From positions 416,751 through 480,750 of the forward strand of contig NZ_AXAU01000002.1 of NCBI RefSeq assembly GCF_000472965.1: a stretch of DNA of 64,000 bases, written 5' to 3'. This document shows, piece by piece, positions 8,079 to 17,614 of this stretch. Each line of letters opens with the position of its first letter. Positions within the stretch are counted from its first letter, which is position 1. The translations under genes and the position numbers were made by a program. The notes below the pieces were generated by a model. It was given only the letters and a program-made list of their open reading frames with translations. It did no database searches and was not told where the DNA came from. Source of the stretch: Bradyrhizobium murdochi (GTDB lineage: Bacteria > Pseudomonadota > Alphaproteobacteria > Rhizobiales > Xanthobacteraceae).

Positions 8079-8351
8079 TCAAACTCCCCCATGGGTGTTC
8101 CCACATCGATCCATCGCAACGCACGGGGGCGTGAGCCAGACCAGGGCAACGAATGCCGCCGCCATGATCAGGGCGAACGCCCCCATCACAAAATCCTTCC
8201 ACATTAGATAGCTGAGGAGAACAGCCAACGCGGCAAGCAAGAAAATGACGCTCCGCGTCGCCACCCGCCCGTTACGGGCGAGATTCACATATTGCGATCT
8301 CAGCTCCGCCAGTTCCTGCTCAAGCCGGGCAATTTCCTCGGCGTAGGCCAT
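8079..8351 (-). CDS. Small two-helix membrane protein with an N-terminal coiled coil
   Basis: A 90-residue protein from ATG 8351. Residues 3-25 (EEIARLEQELAELRSQYVNLA) form a short leucine-heptad coiled coil. Two hydrophobic segments follow at about 32-48 and 52-72. The C-terminus contains Cys pairs but no known motif. It starts 14 bases after the bfr stop on the same strand, so it is probably co-transcribed with bfr. No function is assigned. Confidence 0.6.
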   Translation of the reverse strand: MAYAEEIARLEQELAELRSQYVNLARNGRVATRSVIFLLAALAVLLSYLMWKDFVMGAFALIMAAAFVALVWLTPPCVAMDRCGNTHGGV

Positions 8352-8364
8352 AGCGCGTCCTTGC

Positions 8365-8850
8365 TCAGTCCCCGTTCTCGAGGCCGCCGACGTGCTTCTG
8401 GGTGTAGAGCTCAAGCCCGATGCGCTGGATCAGGTCAAGCTGGGTTTCGAGGAAATCGATGTGATGTTCCTCATCCTTCATCACGCTCTCGAACAGGTCG
8501 CGAGAGACGTAATCCTTGACGCCATGGCAGAAGGTTGCGGCTTCCTGATAGAGCGCGCGCGCGGTCATCTCGGTTGCGAGATCGCATTCGATGATTTCCT
8601 TGACGTTCTGGCCGATGCGGAGCGGATCGAGCACCTGCATGTTGGGAAAGCCGTCGAGGAACAAAATCCGGTCGGTGAACTTGTCGGCGTGCTCCATCTC
8701 CTCGATGGATTCCTTGCGCCAGACCTTGGCAAATTCCAAAAGGCCCCAATTGTTCAGCAGCCGATAGTGCAGCCAGTACTGATTGATCGCGGTGAGCTCG
8801 CTGCGCAGGCCCTTGTTGAGATAGTCGATGACCTTGGGATCGCCCTGCAT
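8365..8850 (-). CDS. bfr: Bacterioferritin
   Basis: A 161-residue 24-mer-forming iron-storage protein. All di-iron ferroxidase ligands are at the canonical positions: Glu18, Glu51, His54, Glu94, Glu127, His130, with Tyr25. Met52, the axial ligand of the inter-subunit haem, is also present. Length and the [15 protein letters not shown] start match the family. The gene has an iron-control palindrome 44 bases upstream of its start (8894-8912), and bfd lies just upstream on the same strand, so iron loading and release are encoded side by side. Confidence 0.96.
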   Translation of the reverse strand: MQGDPKVIDYLNKGLRSELTAINQYWLHYRLLNNWGLLEFAKVWRKESIEEMEHADKFTDRILFLDGFPNMQVLDPLRIGQNVKEIIECDLATEMTARALYQEAATFCHGVKDYVSRDLFESVMKDEEHHIDFLETQLDLIQRIGLELYTQKHVGGLENGD

Positions 8851-8893
8851 GGGTCCACTCCAATTTCCTCAGGCCGACGCGGCCTGACACTGT

Positions 8894-8912
8894 ATTTAGA
8901 ACGTTTCTAAAT
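8894..8912. promoter_or_regulatory. Iron-control element (Irr box) upstream of bfr
   Basis: ATTTAGAACGTTTCTAAAT is a perfect 8+3+8 palindrome and contains the full TTTAGAA-N3-TTCTAAA consensus known for the Irr-bound iron-control element of Bradyrhizobium. It lies 44 bases upstream of the bfr ATG. Irr represses iron-storage genes when haem or iron is low, so bfr is expected to be induced under iron sufficiency. Confidence 0.85.
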
Positions 8913-8989
8913 CAGTTTGGAGCCAAGAGCAACTGTTCCGCAAAAAAAGCGGTGGGGAACCGGGGAAATCGGGGGATTTCAGAGGGATT

Positions 8990-9265
8990 TCAGCAGGCCG
9001 CGAGGGCGAAGGCCGGAGCAGCTTCCTGCGCCGGCTCGTCATTGGCGGCCTGGCGCGTGTGTGGACAACCGTCGCAGCACTCCTTGGCGCAGGCGCCGAG
9101 CGCTTCATCGATGATGGTCTTGATGGTGCGTGCGCAGCGCCCGCATTCGGCGCTGCAACCGAGGCAACCGTAAATCTGTTTGGGATTTCGCGGCAGGTCC
9201 GAAGCTGCATTCACTGCATTACGGACATCGTGGTCGCTCAGGACGTTGCAGGAACAGACGATCAT
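8990..9265 (-). CDS. bfd: Bacterioferritin-associated ferredoxin
   Basis: A 91-residue protein with the Bfd fold: Cys4 and Cys6 (VCSCNV) plus the downstream CGRC pair (Cys41, Cys44) bind a [2Fe-2S] cluster, which passes electrons to the bfr haem to release stored iron. Two further cysteines (GCLGC, about 34/37) precede the ligand pair. The C-terminal extension (about 55-91) adds CAKECCDGCPHT and an Ala-rich tail not found in the short enterobacterial Bfd. Adjacent to bfr and with a possible Irr site of its own. Confidence 0.92.
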   Translation of the reverse strand: MIVCSCNVLSDHDVRNAVNAASDLPRNPKQIYGCLGCSAECGRCARTIKTIIDEALGACAKECCDGCPHTRQAANDEPAQEAAPAFALAAC

Positions 9266-9708
9266 GAAACCGGTAGAACCCTTGGTGATGCCTGCTCATC
9301 GATATGGAAGAGAGCTGCGAGATGCAAAAGGAAAAGCCGCATTTTCAAGCAATTCCAAACTGATGCCGGGGAATTTCTGGAATGAATCTAAAAGACGGTG
9401 TTGCGGTAAATCAAATGGGCGCTGATTTCCCGGTGTTTCCGGCATCAGTCGCCGCCATGTCGCCGCCGTTGCCATCGCCTCCTCCGCTCAGCGCCCGCTA
9501 GCATGAATACCGCCATCGCGCTCATCGTCGTCGTGTCCTGCGTTCTCAAGGAAAAGTAGAGCATTTCGGTATCGTCGCACCGTGACCTGCCTCACTTCCC
9601 GTTTCGTCGCCCCGCCCTGCACGGCCGTTCATTGATCATTCAAGCGAAATGTGGAACTTTTGCCCGGACGGAACTTAACGTCGTTTGCTCCACGAGAAAG
9701 GTGAGGCC
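9266..9708. other. Intergenic region without a gene
   Basis: About 440 bases between bfd and the first glycine-zipper gene. Apart from a degenerate iron-control element at 9376-9392 and the ribosome-binding site GAAAGGTGAGG at its right end, I see no gene. An 18-codon frame at 9503-9559 has no ribosome-binding site and is not called. Confidence 0.5.
9376..9392. promoter_or_regulatory. Possible degenerate Irr box upstream of bfd
   Basis: TCTGGAATGAATCTAAA matches TTTAGAA-N3-TTCTAAA at 11 of 14 defined positions and lies 111 bases upstream of the bfd start. The better half-site (ATCTAAA) is distal to the gene. Functional only by inference from co-regulation with bfr. Confidence 0.4.
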
Positions 9709-10020
9709 ATGAAGAAGACATTAATGGCGCTCGGTGCCGCCGCCACGTTGGCCGTTTCGGCCGTGGCTGTTCCCGCTCCCGCCCAGGCGCAGCGCGGCGT
9801 TGCGGCGGGCGTCGCCGCCGGATTGATCGGCGGCGCTATTGTCGGCGGCGCGATTGCTTCGCAGAACGGCTACTATTACGGCCCGGGCTATTATGGGCCC
9901 GGTTATGGTGGCCCGGCCTATGTCGTCGATCCCGGCTACGGCGAGTCCTGCTTCTGGCAGCGACAGCGATTCTGGGATGGCTATGGCTGGCGGGTCCGCA
10001 ACGTCAGGGTCTGCGACTAG
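9709..10020 (+). CDS. Secreted glycine-zipper protein, twin 1
   Basis: A 103-residue protein from ATG 9709 (upstream GTGAGG). The signal peptide is MKKTLMALGAAATLAVSAVA..APAQAQ. The mature start RGVAAGVAAGLIGGAIVGGAIAS is a glycine-zipper-like hydrophobic stretch. It is followed by GYYYGPGYYGPGYGGPAY, a Tyr/Gly/Pro-rich linker, and a C-terminal SCFWQRQRFWDGYGWRVRNVRVCD block with two cysteines. It is a tandem paralogue of 10252-10524. This pattern is common in rhizobial secreted proteins of unknown role, possibly envelope associated. Confidence 0.78.
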   Translation: MKKTLMALGAAATLAVSAVAVPAPAQAQRGVAAGVAAGLIGGAIVGGAIASQNGYYYGPGYYGPGYGGPAYVVDPGYGESCFWQRQRFWDGYGWRVRNVRVCD

Positions 10021-10052
10021 CAGCCGTTCATCTTCATTAAAGTTGCGCTCAA

Positions 10053-10083
10053 CACCCCGGAAAGCCAGTGCTTTTCCGGGGTG
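10053..10083 (+). other. Hairpin after the first glycine-zipper gene
   Basis: CACCCCGGAAAGC pairs with GCTTTTCCGGGGTG (one bulged T). No U-run follows directly. It may act as a weak terminator or a 3' RNA stabiliser. Confidence 0.5.
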
Positions 10084-10251
10084 CATGCGATTTCCGGCCC
10101 GAAAAAGACCGCTTTTTTCGGCGACCGTTTGAAGACGTTTACTTTCGATTGACCCATGTGCGCTTTTTTAGCGAAGCGGCAGTTCGAAACAGCGTGTGAG
10201 TCATCCCCTAAACCCGGCGCCCGAAGGCGTCACTCCAGGAGAGCCCAAGAC

Positions 10252-10524
10252 ATGAAGAAGACATTTGCTGCCTTCGTCGCGGTCGCAACGATTGCCGGTT
10301 CGCTTGCCTCGACGCCCGCGAACGCACAGCGTGGCGTTGCCGCTGGCGTTGCAGCCGGCTTGCTCGGCGGCGCGATCATCGGCGGTGCAATCGCCTCCAG
10401 CCGCCCGGCTTACGGCGGTCCGGTGTATGTGGAAGAGGCGCCCTATCCGGCGTGCCGCATGGTTCGCGAGCGCTTCTGGGATGGCTACGACTGGCGCTAT
10501 CGCCGCGTCGAAGTCTGCCACTGA
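10252..10524 (+). CDS. Secreted glycine-zipper protein, twin 2
   Basis: A 90-residue paralogue of the gene just upstream. ATG 10252 follows CAGGAGAG. The signal peptide ends near TPANAQ. Mature RGVAAGVAAGLLGGAIIGGAIASS is almost identical to twin 1, and the C-terminal ACRMVRERFWDGYDWRYRRVEVCH keeps the two cysteines and the RFWDGYxWR core. The Tyr/Gly-rich linker of twin 1 is reduced to RPAYGGPVYVEEAPY. The pair arose by tandem duplication and has since lost or gained the linker. Confidence 0.78.
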   Translation: MKKTFAAFVAVATIAGSLASTPANAQRGVAAGVAAGLLGGAIIGGAIASSRPAYGGPVYVEEAPYPACRMVRERFWDGYDWRYRRVEVCH

Positions 10525-10562
10525 TCTGATCGATCGGCGCGCGAGCCGCGCGTGATCAAGAG

Positions 10563-10590
10563 CCCGGCCGAGATCTCGGCCGGGTTTTTT
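10563..10590 (+). terminator. Intrinsic terminator after the second glycine-zipper gene
   Basis: A perfect 22-base palindrome at 10563-10584 (CCCGGCCGAGA and its complement, meeting at the central TC) is followed by TTTTTT (10585-10590). Classical Rho-independent form. Confidence 0.88.
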
Positions 10591-10708
10591 CTTTGTGACG
10601 ACGTAGGCTACTGTCCGTATTCCGAGGCCCGTGTCCAAGTTTGAAGTTACCAGTATTCCAATTTAACGAATCGTGTGGTCTCATCCACGTTCAACAATGG
10701 GTTGAGAC

Positions 10709-11029
10709 ATGCGATTTCTGTTTTCGGTTGCCCTAGTATTCGTCGCGACCGCTGCGCAGGCCGATAGTTGCCAGCAAATCGGTAACTTCGTTAGTTGCGA
10801 CAACGGTCTCTCAGGCCAGAAGATTGGAAATTTCACCTATTGGAGTGATGGGACTTCATCCCAGCGCACAGAAAATTTCATTTACAACAGCGATGGCTCA
10901 AGTTCTCAGAGAATCGGAAATTTCAACTACTACAGTGACGGCACCAGCTCCCAAACAATTGGGAACTTCACCTACTTCAGCGACGGCCGTACGTGCCAAC
11001 GCATAGGGAATCAAACTTACTGCAACTAG
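10709..11029 (+). CDS. Secreted YSDG tandem-repeat protein
   Basis: A 106-residue protein with a signal peptide (MRFLFSVALVFVATAAQA). The whole mature chain is about five copies of a 15-residue unit, Q-x-I-G-N-F-x-Y-x-S-D-G-x-S-S. The outer copies lose S-S to Cys-containing variants (DSCQQIGNFVSCDNG at the start, RTCQRIGNQTYCN at the end), so disulfides may cap each end. The repeat predicts a stacked beta-hairpin or beta-solenoid. Base composition is clearly lower in GC than neighbours. The ribosome-binding site (GGGTTGAG) is weak. Function unknown. Confidence 0.75.
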   Translation: MRFLFSVALVFVATAAQADSCQQIGNFVSCDNGLSGQKIGNFTYWSDGTSSQRTENFIYNSDGSSSQRIGNFNYYSDGTSSQTIGNFTYFSDGRTCQRIGNQTYCN

Positions 11030-11148
11030 GTCTTCGAAGAGACCGCCCCAGTCCTGTAGCCGAGGTGAGGCAGCGACGTCCGGGGATGACGCCGGCACCG
11101 CTCCCGGATATCGCCGGCCCTCATCCGGCTACGATGTCTACGACGTAG

Positions 11149-12417
11149 TCAGCGCCCTCCACTCATCGAACGCAGCACCGCTTCGCTCGGCCAGCAATCG
11201 ACCTTGAGGCCCGCCGACTTCTGATACGCGCCCAATGCCGCACGGGTCTGCATGCCCGCCTTGCCGTCGAGCTTGTCCTTGTAGAGACCGATGCGCGTCA
11301 AATGACGCTGCATGGCCTCCACATCGGCGGAGCGCAACTGCGTCGAGGCCGACCACGGTGTTGCGAACGGCAGCGGGCTCGTCATGCGGTCGGCGACATG
11401 GCCGACGAACAGCACATACAGATCGGAGAAATTGTATTCCTTGATGACGAAATAGTTCTTCGTCGTGAGGAACGACGGGCCGTGGATGCCCTCCACCTGC
11501 AATAGCGAGGCCGGCTGCGCCTGTTCGGCCGCACTCAGCTTTTGTCCGCGCACCGGCACAAAGCCGGCGCGCAGCCATTCGGCGATCGGCTTCGTCACCT
11601 CGGGCACGCCGATGGTGCAATCGACATTGGCGGGCGCCTTGACCTCATAGGCCCAGCGCACGCCCGGCTGCCAGCCCTTGTTAACGAGCTGCCGCGCGGC
11701 GGAGGCCAGCGCGTCCGGCACCGAGTGCCAGATGTCGATCCGGCCGTCGCCGTCGAGATCGACACCGTGATTGTAATATTCGGAGGGTAGAAATTGCGTG
11801 TAGCCGGTGGCGCCGGCCCAGGACGAACGAAAATCCTTGCGCGCCACGGCGCCCTCGCCGAGCAGCTTCAGCGCCTGGATGAATTCGGTGCGGTACTGGT
11901 CCTTGCGGCGGCCGACATAGGCCTGCGTCGCGACCACGCGCAGCGTGTCGTAAGGCAGCCGGTAGCGGCCGTAGTCGGTCTCGCGGCCCCAGATCGCGAG
12001 CACGATGCTTGCGGGAACGCCGAAGCGCCTTTCGATTTCGGTGAGGGCTGCGCGATGCTTCTGCATCAGCTTTTGCCCTTCGACCGCCAGCCGCGCGATG
12101 GAAGCTTCCTTCAGATAGTCGGCCGGCACCTGCACAAACTCGGCTTGCGCCGGCGCGCCGGTGGGGGGCCGGCCGGGCAGCAAGAGATCGGGCAGTTTGT
12201 AGTCGGGCTCCAGTCCCTGCGTCTCGCGATCAAACGTCGCGCGCGATACGCCGGCTGCCTGCGCCTCCGGCCATAGCGAGGCGATGAACTGGGTGAAGGC
12301 GGCGTCGGCGGAGAACGCCGGTTGCGACGCGCTGAGCGTCACCGCAGTCACTATCAGAACTGCGGCAGCCGCCCTCGTTCGCGAAGCTGAAAATCCGATG
12401 ATCGACAGGCTGCCCAT
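11149..12417 (-). CDS. Lytic murein transglycosylase, MltB type with PG-binding domain
   Basis: A 422-residue periplasmic enzyme. The signal peptide spans about residues 1-37 (ending PAFSADAA). The catalytic Glu is in AIWGRETDYG (about 146), followed by the ATGYTQFLPSEYY and VDLDGDGRIDIWHS motifs of the family. A PG_binding_1 domain closes the protein (about 350-420). It cleaves peptidoglycan glycan strands non-hydrolytically. ATG 12417 overlaps the stop of the upstream yqhA gene as TGATG, indicating coupled translation. It is a paralogue of the truncated gene at 1-668. Confidence 0.93.
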   Translation of the reverse strand: MGSLSIIGFSASRTRAAAAVLIVTAVTLSASQPAFSADAAFTQFIASLWPEAQAAGVSRATFDRETQGLEPDYKLPDLLLPGRPPTGAPAQAEFVQVPADYLKEASIARLAVEGQKLMQKHRAALTEIERRFGVPASIVLAIWGRETDYGRYRLPYDTLRVVATQAYVGRRKDQYRTEFIQALKLLGEGAVARKDFRSSWAGATGYTQFLPSEYYNHGVDLDGDGRIDIWHSVPDALASAARQLVNKGWQPGVRWAYEVKAPANVDCTIGVPEVTKPIAEWLRAGFVPVRGQKLSAAEQAQPASLLQVEGIHGPSFLTTKNYFVIKEYNFSDLYVLFVGHVADRMTSPLPFATPWSASTQLRSADVEAMQRHLTRIGLYKDKLDGKAGMQTRAALGAYQKSAGLKVDCWPSEAVLRSMSGGR

Positions 12418-13007
12418 CAATGCGAAGTGGCGCGCTTTGCTTCGTCGATAGCCATGTTCGACACCCGGTCGACATAGGCAATGCCGATGGCCGACAGAAT
12501 GAAGACCGTGTGAATGATGGTCTGCCACATCACTCCGGTTTCGGTGTAGACGCTTTTTCCCGACGCCAGTGCACCGGCCTCGATGAAGGTGCGCAAGAGA
12601 TGGATCGAGGAGATGCCGATGATCGCCATCGCCAGCTTGATCTTGAGCACGCTGGCGTTGACATGGCTGAGCCATTCCGGCTCGTCGGGATGGCCCTGCA
12701 GGTTGAGACGGGAGACGAAGGTCTCATAACCGCCGACGATCACCATCACCAGCAGGTTCGAGATCATGACGACGTCGATCAGGCCCAGCACCGCCAGCAT
12801 GATCTGCTGCTCGCTGAAATCGAAGGCATGGGCGAACAGATGCCACAGCTCCTTCAGAAACAGCACGACATAGACGCCTTGCGCAACGATCAGACCGACG
12901 TAAAGCGGCAATTGCAGCCACCGCGAGCCGAAGATCAGCATCGGAACAGGACGCAATGCCTTCCCCTTACCTTTCGGCGGCAAGGGTGTTTCGGGGGTAA
13001 GGGACAT
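12417..13007 (-). CDS. YqhA/UPF0114 family inner-membrane protein
   Basis: A 196-residue protein with three to four transmembrane segments (about 24-49, 61-92, 125-142, 160-180). It has the UPF0114 features [23 protein letters not shown] and [12 protein letters not shown]. The start is ATG 13007; the longer frame to 13109 adds a basic, non-membrane stretch. The family's function is unknown. Its stop overlaps the start of the MltB gene by one base, so the two are one transcription and translation unit. The pairing suggests an envelope role. Confidence 0.87.
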   Translation of the reverse strand: MSLTPETPLPPKGKGKALRPVPMLIFGSRWLQLPLYVGLIVAQGVYVVLFLKELWHLFAHAFDFSEQQIMLAVLGLIDVVMISNLLVMVIVGGYETFVSRLNLQGHPDEPEWLSHVNASVLKIKLAMAIIGISSIHLLRTFIEAGALASGKSVYTETGVMWQTIIHTVFILSAIGIAYVDRVSNMAIDEAKRATSH

Positions 13008-13133
13008 CAGGGATAGCTCGCTCAGGATCGGAATTGCGGAACAAGGCCTATATCTACGCACTGTCACCGCCGTGTGAAGCGACAACTGGCCGCAGCACAA
13101 GCGGGACACTAATCATGCAATCGCCCGATTGGT

Positions 13134-14783
<1,650 letters not shown>

Positions 14784-15013
14784 CGCGATCCTTGGAATCG
14801 TTGGATTTTACGGAAATTTGCTGCCGCTGATGTAGCGGCGCGGCCCCCAAAGGGCAACCGCGGCGGGACGTTTTCCATCCGTTCACCACGGATCAATACG
14901 GGATCGTCACTATGTCCGCCGAGATCCCGACAATTGAAACTATCTTTTAATAGATCAGGCGAAAACTCGTTTTCAGCGCCGAAAAAGGCGTCTTGAAAAC
15001 AAGGGCCCGCGTC

Positions 15014-15208
15014 ATGGCTACGATCGGTTCGGCATCCCTTTCCGCCCCGGCTCATGTAAGCGCCGGACTGGCAAAACCGTTGGCAGAGCTCCGCGCTTTC
15101 TGGCGCCAGTTCGTGGCCAAGGCGTTCAACCCTTACCGCCCGGAACTGCACTATATGCGCGGCCCGGGACCGGCCTGGCGTGCCAAGCATCTCGGCCAAT
15201 TGAGCTGA
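15014..15208 (+). CDS. Small hypothetical protein
   Basis: A 64-residue protein (MATIGSASLSAPAHVSAGLAKPLAELRAFWRQFVAKAF...) with a predicted amphipathic helix at about 22-40 and a basic C-terminus. The start is ATG 15014 after AAGGGC; a TTG at 14993 is possible. No recognised domain. It lies between two convincing genes on a region with coding-like third-position GC, so it is probably real, but the support is only moderate. Confidence 0.5.
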   Translation: MATIGSASLSAPAHVSAGLAKPLAELRAFWRQFVAKAFNPYRPELHYMRGPGPAWRAKHLGQLS

Positions 15209-15350
15209 GATTTCCTGGCTTTTGAGCCTGCCCGGCATTTGAGCCTGCCCTGCGTTTAGTCCGCTTGCGCCGCTACTGATTGCGCGCAACCATGGCGACC
15301 TTCCCGACGGCGTCTGCCGCCGTCATCCTCGCCATCAACGGACCTCTCAA

Positions 15351-16310
15351 ATGACGCGGCTGCGCTGTGCAATCCTCGACGATTATCTCAATGTGGCGCT
15401 TAAGGTCGCCGACTGGCCCAAAGTCACCGACCGCATCGACGTCACGGTGTTCAACCAGCCGTTTGCCACGGCCGAAGCCGCAGCCGCGGCGCTCAAGGAT
15501 TTCGAGATCATCTGCGCGATGCGCGAGCGCACCCCGTTCCCGCGCACCATGTTTGCAGGTCTGCCCAATCTAAAACTCCTGATCACCTCGGGCCTGCGCA
15601 ATGCCGCCATCGATATGGAGGCCGCCAAGGACCACAAGGTGGTGCTGTGCGGCACGCAATGGGGCCGCGACCCGACCGCGCCGCTGACCATGGGTCTGAT
15701 CCTGGAGCTGACCCGCAATATCGGCCGCGAGAACGCCCGAATGCATGCCGGCGAGCCGTTGCAGGCCCATGTCGGCATGGAGGTCGAAGGCCGCACGCTC
15801 GGGGTGATCGGCCTCGGCAAGCTCGGCACCAAAGTATCGAAACTGGCGCAGGCCTTCGGCATGAATGTGATCGCCTGGAGCCAGAACCTGACGGCTGAAA
15901 AATGCAAGGAAGTCGGCGTCACTTATGTGAGCAAGGAAGAGCTGTTCTCGACCGCCGACATCGTCACCATCCATGTGGTGCTGAGCCAACGCACGCGCGG
16001 GCTCGTGGGGCGTGATGACCTCGCGCGGATGAAACCAACCGCCTATCTCGTCAACTCCGCGCGCGGGCCGATCGTCGACGAAGGCGCGCTATTGGAAGCG
16101 CTGACGCAAAGGAAGATCGCAGGCGCCGGCATCGACGTGTTCTCGGTCGAGCCGCTGCCGGTCGACCATCCCTTCCGCAAGCTCGATAACATGGTGCTGA
16201 CGCCGCATCTCGGCTACGTCACCGAAGACAGCTTTCGTAACCACTATCAGCAGATGGTCGAGGGCATCGATGCCTGGTTCAAGGGCGAGCCGAAGCAGCG
16301 GCTGGCTTAG
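15351..16310 (+). CDS. D-2-hydroxyacid dehydrogenase family protein
   Basis: A 319-residue NAD-dependent D-2-hydroxyacid dehydrogenase. The Rossmann loop is TLGVIGLGKLGTKV (about 148-161). The catalytic Arg lies in NSARGPIVDE (about 237-240), Glu in GIDVFSVEPLP (about 266), and His in LTPHLGYV (about 285), the usual Arg-Glu-His triad. It likely interconverts a 2-hydroxy acid and a 2-keto acid in the cytosol. The absence of an ACT domain separates it from SerA at 54592-55851. The exact substrate is not predictable. Confidence 0.9.
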   Translation: MTRLRCAILDDYLNVALKVADWPKVTDRIDVTVFNQPFATAEAAAAALKDFEIICAMRERTPFPRTMFAGLPNLKLLITSGLRNAAIDMEAAKDHKVVLCGTQWGRDPTAPLTMGLILELTRNIGRENARMHAGEPLQAHVGMEVEGRTLGVIGLGKLGTKVSKLAQAFGMNVIAWSQNLTAEKCKEVGVTYVSKEELFSTADIVTIHVVLSQRTRGLVGRDDLARMKPTAYLVNSARGPIVDEGALLEALTQRKIAGAGIDVFSVEPLPVDHPFRKLDNMVLTPHLGYVTEDSFRNHYQQMVEGIDAWFKGEPKQRLA

Positions 16311-16313
16311 TTT

Positions 16314-16455
16314 TACTGCGTCATAAATCCCTCATGGTGAGGAGCGCGGAACGCGCGTCTCGAACCATGAGGCCCCGTCTGTGGCCTACATCCTTCGAGA
16401 CGCCCGCTTCTCGCGGGCTCCTCAGGATGAGGGGTTGAGAAGTTATGACGCAGTA
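16314..16455. repeat. Palindromic repeat, family B, copy 2
   Basis: Outer borders TACTGCGTCATAA (16314-16326) and TTATGACGCAGTA (16443-16455) are perfect inverted repeats. Inside, CCCTCATGGTGAGGAGCGCG and GTCTCGAACCATGAGGCCCC are mirrored by CTACATCCTTCGAGACGCCC and GCTCCTCAGGATGAGGGG. This is the best-preserved copy of the family. It sits between convergent genes. Size and terminal inverted repeats recall a MITE. Confidence 0.85.
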
Positions 16456-16467
16456 GAACTAGAACCT

Positions 16468-17421
16468 TCAAGCTGCGTGCTGCGCGGTTGCGCCGCTGAC
16501 GACCTCCGCAAATCCCTGACGCCACGACGGATGCGCCGGCTGCCAGCCCAGCTCGCGCCTGGCCTTGGCGTTAGAGCTTGCCTGCACCTCGGTCATCATC
16601 GAAACCAGGTGCTCGCCGGCGAACAACCGGCCAAGCCAGGCCGGCACGCGAATGGGGGGCCTCGCTCCGACCAGCGTGGCAAGCGCAGGCAGCCATTCGC
16701 CGACCGGCGCCGGTTCATCGTCGACGATGTTGTAGATTTCGCCTGATGTGCCGCGCTCGATGGCAGCAACGGTCGCGGCAGCCGCGTCATCGACGTGAAT
16801 GAACGACCACATTCCGCCACCGCCGCCGATCAGCGGCACGCGGCGGCGGCGCACCTGTTCGATCATCGCACGCGACAGCATTCCCGTGTCCGGCCCGTAG
16901 AACGATCCATATCGCAAGACGATGCCTTCAAGATTCGCCGAGCTGGTGACGGCGTCCTCCAGATATTGAATCGCGTCCAGCGTGCGGCGCAGTTCCTCCG
17001 GCGGATCTAAATCGAGCGGATCGGCCTCGGCCTTGATCGGTTCGTAGGTCCAGCCACAGAAGCTCTGGGCGATGAAACGCTTCACGCCGGCCTCGCGTGC
17101 GGCCGCCAACAGAAAATCGGTGCCCTGCGTGCGCAATCGATTGGTGGTGGCGAACGCGCGATCGAAATGCCTGAGATCCGTGACCCCGGCGAGATCGGTC
17201 ATCTCATCGATGATGACATCCGGCTTCGCTGCAAGCACTGCGGCGCGAATGGCCGGCGCGTCGAGCCCATCGGCGATCGCAGGTTCCGCGCCCATTCGTC
17301 GGATGATCGCGGCCTTCGCCGCCGTTCGCGTCGTACCAACGACGGAATGACCGGCCGCAATCAGGGCGGCAACTAGTGGACGGCCCACAGCGCCAGTGGC
17401 GCCTGCAACAAAGATCCGCAT
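16468..17421 (-). CDS. NAD-dependent epimerase/dehydratase family protein
   Basis: A 317-residue extended-SDR protein. The N-terminal dinucleotide loop is GATGAVGRPL (about 7-16). The residues FIHVDDAAAATVAAIERG (about 208-225) form the usual C-terminal substrate subdomain junction, followed by IYNIVDDEP. The canonical YxxxK is not clear, and the QSFCGWTYE (about 118) position is unusual, so it may be an atypical member (NAD(P)-binding, reductase or isomerase). Monocistronic. Confidence 0.85.
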   Translation of the reverse strand: MRIFVAGATGAVGRPLVAALIAAGHSVVGTTRTAAKAAIIRRMGAEPAIADGLDAPAIRAAVLAAKPDVIIDEMTDLAGVTDLRHFDRAFATTNRLRTQGTDFLLAAAREAGVKRFIAQSFCGWTYEPIKAEADPLDLDPPEELRRTLDAIQYLEDAVTSSANLEGIVLRYGSFYGPDTGMLSRAMIEQVRRRRVPLIGGGGGMWSFIHVDDAAAATVAAIERGTSGEIYNIVDDEPAPVGEWLPALATLVGARPPIRVPAWLGRLFAGEHLVSMMTEVQASSNAKARRELGWQPAHPSWRQGFAEVVSGATAQHAA

Positions 17422-17562
17422 GGCAAATCCTCCTGCTACTGCCCCACAATTTCTGGCCGGCAGGTAGTCGAAGGAAATGTGAATTCAAGCGCGCGAATGT
17501 GGCTGAAGGCCCATCCGGACTTGTTCCGCAAAGGCCAGGCCGCATCGCGCGCGCATCGACAC

Positions 17563-17587
17563 AAAAAAGGCGCGCCGTCGGCGCGTC
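17563..17587 (-). terminator. Intrinsic terminator for the L,D-transpeptidase gene
   Basis: Read on the minus strand, GACGCGCCGACGGCGCGCC forms a GC-rich hairpin followed by TTTTTT (17563-17568). It lies 28 bases past the stop at 17615. Confidence 0.75.
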
Positions 17588-17614
17588 TTCGAAACGTCGT
17601 TGTGACTGAGACTC

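Noticed and set aside
9503..9559. Eighteen-codon frame MNTAIALIVVVSCVLKEK
   Set aside because: No ribosome-binding site and no neighbour context; too short to support, although it is hydrophobic like a small membrane peptide.
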